A stretch of 64,000 nucleotides of DNA from the NCBI GenBank assembly GCA_963575645.1, contig OY754473.1, positions 7,378,001 through 7,442,000 of the forward strand, written 5' to 3'. The DNA comes from Xanthostigma xanthostigma. Lineage: Eukaryota; Arthropoda; Insecta; Raphidioptera; Raphidiidae. The notes under the pieces are model-generated. The model was not told where the DNA came from and ran no database searches. It was given only the letters and a program-made list of their open reading frames with translations. A program made the position numbers and the translations under genes. Shown piece by piece: positions 24,401-33,400 of this stretch (within the stretch, counting starts at the first letter, position 1; each line of letters starts with the position of its first letter).

Positions 24401-27400
24401 ATTTATGTATATAGAGGTGGGAACGACATTCAGCCACGTAGACCAGCGGTACCCAAACTGTAGACGTCTTGGCTCACTTCACAACGACACCCGACAACGT
24501 CTTCTCTCGGTCTACATGCTTATTTTATTTTTTATGAGCGATAGTACTACTATAATACGCGCCACGAATCTAAAAGGCACGGAAGTTAGATGCGAATGCG
24601 GGCTTGCGCTTGTACAGTCTGTTGAAAAACTACAAACTCGCAACTCAACAAAACTAAAATAGGAATAACAATTTGGCAATAGCGTACTCGACTGTACTTG
24701 AAAGCAGGAAAGCGACAAGTGGCAAAGGCAACGAGCGATCACGGCCAATCACCGACGAGCGAACGTTCCGTGCAGGTAGCTGGGAGGTGGTGGGAGTATC
24801 AAATGTGCCTTTGCGTCGCTGTTTGTGACTAACTTCCGAACCTTTTAGATCCGTGGCGCGTATTATACAGGTCAGAAAAGACGATAATAGAATAAAATAT
24901 CTTATATAAGTTAAAACCGCTGCACACGAGGCTGGTTTTGGAAATGAAGGTAACTGCGGGCTCCGCGCGTGCTGGATTTCAAAATTAGAACCGGGGCTGT
25001 TTTTCGTGCTTGTTTTTGAGCAAGAACAGTCAGTATCTTGCCACGTGGGCAAACGTGGCGGCATATTAGTGTGTTTTCTGTGCAGAGACAAAAAACGTCC
25101 ACTTTTGTTAACTTTCTGTCACTGCGAGCGCTCCAAATTCATCCACAAAAAAACACGCAACGTGTGAGGCGAATACATAAATGCCATCACGAAATCCAGC
25201 GCTACAGTATGCTTGAAAGCTCGCAAGGAATCGAGCGGCAGAACGATAAAGATCCGATCTGCAAAATGTGCAGTTTTGTTGCTATAGGAAATAATAAAAA
25301 CCACAGCAGAGCGTCAATTTGACGATAAAATGTTTGAAACTGCTGAGATTCAGTTTTTAATTCATTGTAAAATCACCATGAGAGCTCCTTCATACAACTA
25401 TTGGATAAAAAATAATTCCACTGAACTATTCAAATAGCAGGCGCTAATGACCTCTGCAGATGTCGAACGTCTATAATCTACAATCTAATCCTTAACTCGC
25501 AAGAAAGGAGCTTGGGGCTTGTACGAAATATTTAAGCCGTGCTTTGTTTTGGCAGAGCCCATTGGCGCATCAAGAGGGAAGGGGCAGATGTGCCGCGTCG
25601 TAACTATAGGGGCCCGATAACACCGACAAAATTTTGAGGGCCGCGAAATCAAAACCTTGTCAGAGGCGCCAATGAGCCCAGCTACGGCACCGGTGCTGTG
25701 GACAGGTTCTTGAATTTTTTCCGTTATATTTTTGGTAATAAATTAACAAAAACTAGTGTAACCTGTGCGAATTATTCGCACTAAATAAGTATAATAATTA
25801 TCACTTTACAACATTATTTTTTAAATATGATTGCAGGTATTCAATTCGTTTCTAATTTTGCACACTGCTAACGTTCTTCTTTTTGTTGTAAAAGAAATAT
25901 TTTACTAATATTATCATATAGAGGCGCAAGTAGCAAAAGCGTTGAGCTAAGCCGTCAGATGGCATCATGCAGCATTGCTGTGACGTTGTTCAGCGTTGCT
26001 CGCTGTTTCAAAATTAAAGCCGTCAGATGGCAGTATGCAGTATTGTGTCTGTTGTATTACAATATGAAGGTCAGATGACAGATCGAAGTGTTGAAGTTGT
26101 TTCAAAATTAAAGCCGTCAGATGGCAGACGTTGTTCAGCGTTGCTGTATTTTAATTAATTTACAAAAACAAAAGCAATAATAAATTTTTTAGTTGTCGAT
26201 GTCAGTAGAGCAAGCAATTATCTGTAAAATGATATATAATTTATGCGGGGAAATTGTGAGGTTTTTACGAAAAAGGGAGGCAAACATCTTTAACCTTAGC
26301 GAATTAATATATATGATGCATCGCGATAACAAAATTTTATGAATGACAAATATTTCCTATGTATAAATATTTCATTTCCGTAATTGTTTTATTGTTGGGA
26401 CATTTTTTTCTCCGTTGATTGTATTCAACGTACAGCGGAAAGAAATAATCTGATGGAATTTTTTATTCAGAACTCTTTTCTGACTGTCTTCATTGAAGAA
26501 GTCAGGCAGTATTGTTTTAAACGGCATACACGCTGGGAATTAAACCTTGTTGCCGAGTGCGATCTTCGTTTATTTATTGTTATACGTTCATTTGTTCGTA
26601 CAGATCTATCCGTTCACTTGTTTTCGAGTGATAATAATAGTTAATCGCCGTATCGGGAAAAAAATGGTGGAATTTTCTCTGGAAACGACTGTACGTGGAA
26701 AAATTAAAGTCAATTTTGTTTTAGATTTAAGTTAATCGATTTTTTATTTAAATTTCTGTGCAGAAATTCGGTGTGTTCTAGTTTTTTTTGGGTTGTTCTG
26801 TGATGAGATTAGATTGCATTATTGAGACCAGATGTGCTATCTCAGAGAGCTCTCAAAGTTTCTTCTAAAGCAGTGGGGAATTAATGTCACTGATGTGTAA
26901 TCTGAAAATGTGTAAACTCACAGCTTATACTTAAATATCATACTGGAATTTATAGTGATTCGAAGGTTTTAGAACGACCGCAATCGTTTAAACGTCGTTG
27001 TTTGTGACTATTGTTTACCTATTGTATAAAAAATATTTTTTTAATATGGATTAGTAATGTGCCGGATATCCGTAACCGTATCCGCGGATATCCGAGGGAG
27101 AAGAAAGATCCGTATCCGTTAGTTTTTGGCGGATCTTTTACCTTATTAATTTTCAATTCATAGATGAAATTTTATATGTATATACCTATAGGTGATTAGG
27201 TAATAATGAAAAACTGTTAAATTCCATTCAGATTATTTTTTATTTTTTTAAATCGTATTTGGCACCTTTATATTGCAAACATTTATCGTAGTGAGTACCA
27301 TACTAATAGTACATAACTCAAAGGTACTAAATCAACTATCTTTATAATGAGATATTGCACATCGATCTTTGGAAAGAGACAATCTGTTATGAGAGTTAAC

Positions 27401-30400
27401 TCTTAAAGAGGTCAATAACTTTTTCCCATAACAGATAGTCTCTTTCCAAAGGTCCATGTGCAATATTTACCGCCGTGTACTCTAAGAAATTTAAGATCCG
27501 TATCCGTATCCGCGGATCTTGAAACCAAAAATCCGTATTCAGGTCCGTATCCGCGGATATACATTTTTAACGATCCGGCACATCACTAATATGGATATGC
27601 TGGCAATATTGATTAACATTTTCACTCAAAATTCCTGTGATACTTTCACCAGCTCTCAGTTAAGAACCCGAGAACCATGGAGGGTTCGTTTTAGTCTTTA
27701 GATGTAGCTACCGTGAAAATACTAAAATAAAGATTGCAACAACATCGGACCTCGGCTAGATATGAATCGAAATTATTTCGAAATATCGTGGGTAGGTTGC
27801 CTTTAATAAATAAATAAAACGTCGGTTTGAAGAGCTTTCAAAAGATTCGAAACGGTAGTTGCTGATGTCCTTGATTTTTATTTACCGGATTTCCGTATTA
27901 AACAGTTTTATAATTATACCTTCGAGTAAAATTGTTCCCACCGACGCGGCGCGCTGTGTCTTAACAACAGTTGGATGTACCTTTCTCTAGTCATTTCATG
28001 CAAGGAATATCGCATGTTTTCTCAGCCTGTTTTAAATTTACGCGTTTTATTAAAAGGCTGTCAATAATCTAAAATGGTCTGCCATTGATATTACTATAAA
28101 AACACTAATTTCTTCGTTCTTTTCAGAGTTACCCAGCCGTACAAATCCACCACATTCAGGGAACTCCAACAAACAACGGCGTCATCGATCACAGTCAATA
28201 CCGAGCTTCGTATCACATCCCTCAGGACATCTACAGCTACCATGACGTCGCCCCAGGAACGTCGACAGGCGCCGTTCCCAAAGCGTCATGGCACGGCAAC
28301 GCGATGCGACCAACAACCGCCGACAACGCCGTACCCAACAATCAACAACCGCAACAACAGATCGTCCAGAAAATCGACGACAACAATCAACGCAATACTC
28401 AAACTGTGTCGGTGACGATCGAAACAACAAACAAAGACGCGGCGCAACAAAGCAAAGACAAGAAGTCGATGACCAAAACTTACCAAACGATCAGGGGAAT
28501 GATTTCGAGTCGATTCAAAGGCAAAGAAAACTCGGAGGACATGAAGAACGGCGAAAACGACGTGGGATTAAACAATGTTACCGAAGAAATGAGAAAAAGC
28601 GTCGACTACAGCAAAGAAGAAGCGGCCGCAACGTCCGAAGAGAAACAGATTACAAGTATATTGAAGAAACCGGCCGGTGAACAGGGAATTTACGGTAAGC
28701 CGAGAACGTCCGAAGCTCAACAGATCATTCAACAACAGTACAATCAACAACAGATGATTCAGTCGCATCAACAAATGATGCAGAATCATCAAATTATGCA
28801 GATGCAGTCTCAGTTTACGCAACAATATCAACAGTATCAAATGTTACCCAGCAGAAGAACGGAACAATTAGTGCAACAACGCAATCAGGAACAACAAAGA
28901 AGTCAACAGTTGCAAGAACAACAAAGAAGTCAACAGTTGCAAGAACAGCAAAGAAGTCAACAGTTGCAGGAACAACAGAGGACTCAACAGTTACAAGAAC
29001 AACAAAGAAGTCAGGAGCAACAGCAAGGGTATTATCAAGGTGCCGCGTACGGACCGACACCTCAAAGACCTCCGAATCGGTACGGTATTCAGCAAACGCC
29101 ACCAGATCAATCTTTTGCGATGTTGCGACACTCGCAGTACGGAGAAATTGGTGATAAAATGGCCGATGACAGAAGAGCTTGCAACGAACCGAGAAGCCAA
29201 CAACAATTGGAAAGAGACAACATAAGACAGAAAAGTTTAATTGAAACGAGAAGGGCCGCTTCACAACCTCATCTGGCTATCGAAGATGAACAAACTAAGG
29301 GTGATCAGAAAGCGGACGAAAGGAACGGTTTAATGTCTCAACAAATTGTTAACCAGCCGGTTCGGAGAGGTTCTCATGGCAATATAATGGAATCGTATAC
29401 CGCGAGACCTGTCACTGCCGATACGGAAAAAGACAGCGACGACGGCGGGTTCATTAAAAGAAGTCAGCAAGGCGTAAGGAACGGACTCGATAATTATGGA
29501 CAGAAGGGAAGTGCTGTAAATATCCATCAGACGGAGATGAACGAAGAAACGAAGAACGCTTTGAATGAGACGGCGGCCAGCAGTGAAGTGGGGCTTGCCG
29601 GCAGTCCGAGATTGCGTTTGGAAGGCGAAATCGGTAAAATCGAAGGTGTATATAAAATTGAAGGTACGACGACCGATCTTGATACGACGGACGCGACCGA
29701 GAAAGGAGGCATTGTCGATATTGCGCAAAGAAAAATCAATCACGCTACTGGTTCCGGTACCAGTTCTGATTACGATAAGATGGGTGGACAGTCGTCGTCG
29801 AACGCCGATTCGGGAAGAGGGAGTGCCGCCTACAGTAGCGGAAGAAGACAGCGGCCTGACGATACGAGTCCTGAATCGTCGGACGCCCAACAGATCCAGT
29901 CGAACGCTTATGGACATAATCCGAATTCTTCAGGTAAACAGGAAATTTTATTTCTTAATTGATATATATGTTACGCTCAAAGATCGAAAACGCTCAGTGA
30001 GCGGAAAAATAGCTCACAACGCGTTGTGGTCACAGTAAAACATCCACATGGCGAAATTCGTGTTATGGCTCTAATGAAAACGCGCACGACGCGTTGTGGC
30101 AATCACAGAAAGACCAAATAGCGAAATTCGTGTCGTGGCTGACATGCTATTCGATCTCAACGCGTTGTGGCAATGAAGAAAAGCCATGACGCGTATGGAA
30201 TATTATTTGATTACGACGCACACTACTTTCCGATATGGATCCTACTAGGCCTAGGCTGGAAACGTTTTGGTAGATGTCCTTAGGAAATATTTTTTATTTT
30301 ATAAAATCACTGCATAACGTGTTTGTCATTATTACTTTATATTTAAAAAAAATCAACGTATTAAGTAATAAATTACTGAACACAAAATATTAATCATTTG

Positions 30401-33400
30401 TAAATTACTTATAATTCACTTAAAATAATTAGGGATTTTAATTTTTTATGACAATTTAAAATTCTTTCAAGTAATAAATGAATGCTAGAACGCGTCATGG
30501 CTTTTCTTCATTGCCACAACGCGTTGAGATCAAATAGCATGTCAGCCATGACACGAATTTCGCTATTTGGTCTTACTGTGATTGCCATAACGCGTCATGC
30601 GCGTTTTCATTAGAGCCATAACACGAATTTCGCCATGTGACCACAACGCGTGGTGAGCTATTTTTCCGCTCACTGAGCGTTTTCGATCTTTGAGCGTAAC
30701 ATATATAATCGAATTAACACGAGGGCAGCTGTTTAATTAAGTGATAATTTTTGAGAGTAATTTCGTGGGCCAAGCCGTTATTTATGCTGACAGTCTTGAA
30801 ACAATAAACTAATTACATTCTTAGTATTTAATATTTTTTTTTTTTGCTTGCAGTTCGAGACACGGATTGGGTAGACATTGTCGAGTCAGAACTGAGACAC
30901 ATTCTCGAGCCTAAATTGCACGGCTTGTCGTTGCAAGGAACGAGTATGACGAACGCAAATTCAACGTTGAGCGAAAGCATATCGTCGATGACTCCTCCCT
31001 TACCGCCACTTTCACCGGGCGACGGCTCCACTCCGAACGTCACGCCGCGGAATTCCGGGAGATATAAACACGGCACGAGGTTCGTTTTCTACAGAACCAT
31101 AATATATATTAATACGCTAAGGTTAAAGATGTTTGCCTCCCTTTTTAGAAAAAACCTCACAATTTCTCCACATAAATTATATATCATTTTACAGATAATT
31201 GCTTGCTCTACTGACATCGACAACTTAAAAATTTATGATTGCTTTTGTTTTTGTAAATTAATCAAAATACAGCAACGCTGAACAACGTCTGCCATCTGAC
31301 GGCTTTAATTTTGAAACAACGTCAACACTTCGATCTGTCATCTGACCTTCATATTGTATTATACAACAGACACAATACTGCACACTGCCATCTGACGGCT
31401 TTAATTTTGAAACAGCGAGCAACGCTGAACAACGTCACAGCAATGCTGCGTGATGCCATCTGACGGCTTAGCTCAACGCTTTTGCTACTTGCGCCTCTAC
31501 ATGACAATTTTAGTAAAATATTTCTTCGATCTGTCATCTGAGCTTCATATTGTAATACAACAAAAAGAAGAACGTTACAAGCAGTGTGCAAAATTAGAAA
31601 CGAATTGAATACCTGCAATCATATTTAAAAAATAATTTTGTAAAGTGATAATTATTATACTTATTTAGTGCGAATAATTCGCACAGGTCACACTAGTTTC
31701 CCTTAATGCTCCTTAAGTAAAAACGCGATGGTAGGTGAGCTTATCTAATTTGATCAAAAATCGTCTTTTGCAGTTTACCGTACGGAAGTAAACCGGAGTA
31801 TGGATTGGACAGTTACAATAAATCAGCAAAAGGAATGTCAAGCGCGGTGGGGCCCGGAGTCGGCGGCAGCAGTCGATGGCAGGGCGCACCTTCATCGAAA
31901 CATCGTTCACTCAGCAAAAAACACGAAAACGCCCTATTGAAAGGAAAACACAGTAAGTCGACACTATTTCGTTATCCCGCGTCGTGTTATTCGATCGCAT
32001 GCTGTTATTTTTATTTTAATTTTCAAGTGTACGGATTCGATACAGCTGACATCACGTCTACGACGACCAGATCGGTAGATATGGAATCTATGCTGGACGG
32101 ACAGAGTGACTCAGACGGTGATATGAGCGTTACGGATGCCAGAGCTATTCGAAAACAATTAGAGGGGCTTGAAAATATGTATTCCGAGGTAAATTTTTAA
32201 AGATGTCTGTGAAATACTATAAATAATCTAGCTACGAAAATAATAACAACGCTCGCCAGTTGTTTTTTGTAGAGAGGGAAATTCTTTTTATGAACCCTGT
32301 GTGTGGGACTTGACCTAGGGCCCCTACCCATTTGAACCATAGATATATATTTAATAGATTGCGGATACACTAGCGCCTCCTGTACCTTTTAGAAGCCATT
32401 TTGTACGTGGTAAACGCCGTGAAAAGCGCGCGAGATTCAAAAATATTATCTAATTATTTTATAATATGATTTTATTGAGAAAAACGACAAAAATAAAGTA
32501 AACAGTGATATTTCGCTCCAAAACCTATTATTATACTGAAACGTTTCAAAAATTACAAAATTGAGCATAAATATAATGTAAAGCTTAGAACATTTTACAT
32601 TGTCAATTTGGCATCAAGGTTGACAAGCATTGATGCCAATCTGACAATGTAAAATGTTCTAAGCTTTTATATTATATTTATGCTCAGTTTTGTAATTTTT
32701 GAAACGTTTCAATATAAAAATAGTTTTTGGAGCGAAATATCACTGTTTACTGTGAGCTTTATTGTTTTTCCATTAACATCATATTATAGAATATTTAATC
32801 TTTTTGAATTCCGCGCGCTTTTTACGGCGTTTTCCACGTACAAAATGGCTTCTAATAGGAACCATTCCGCACAATGCTCAAGGATAGGCTATCTATTAAT
32901 ATATATATCTATGATTTAAACCCACCGTGGAAATAAGACTCAAATAATTAATTTAATTTTGTGATGATATTTATAGGTGCTGAAGTTGCTCGGTGTAAAA
33001 AAATATATGGGAAGATATCAGCCGTCGGATCCGCGTTTCAACAAGCGTCGGTACGGCAGCGTCTCGTCGTTACCGTCGAGTTCGGTGAGCAGTCGACCGA
33101 TACGCGACAAGCGTGCAAGAGCTCACGAGGAAAGAAAGAAAGTCAAAGATCTCAGAGGCATCAACAAACGATTCCAAAGATTGGAGTCGCACGTCGTCAC
33201 CTTAGCAAGATCCGTTGCTCATTTGTCGTCCGAGATGCGCACGCAACATCTGATGATACAGGAAATGGAAAACATTCGCGGAGAAATATCTGCCCTGAGA
33301 ACGCAAGCGAACATTGCGGCGGCAAGGTCAATGACAATACCGCGCGGTGTTCAGACAGATATACCTAATATGGCGAATCCAAATAGAGTTAAAAAGTTAA

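Noticed and set aside
24405..25322. Cluster of overlapping short open frames on both strands
   Set aside because: They coincide with the TA-flanked MITE and repeat fragments, with no family similarity.
28568..29917. Several long minus-strand frames opposite the Gln-rich exon
   Set aside because: They are shadows of the coding strand's low-complexity sequence, with no domain and no splice support, while the + frame continues into well-defined exons.
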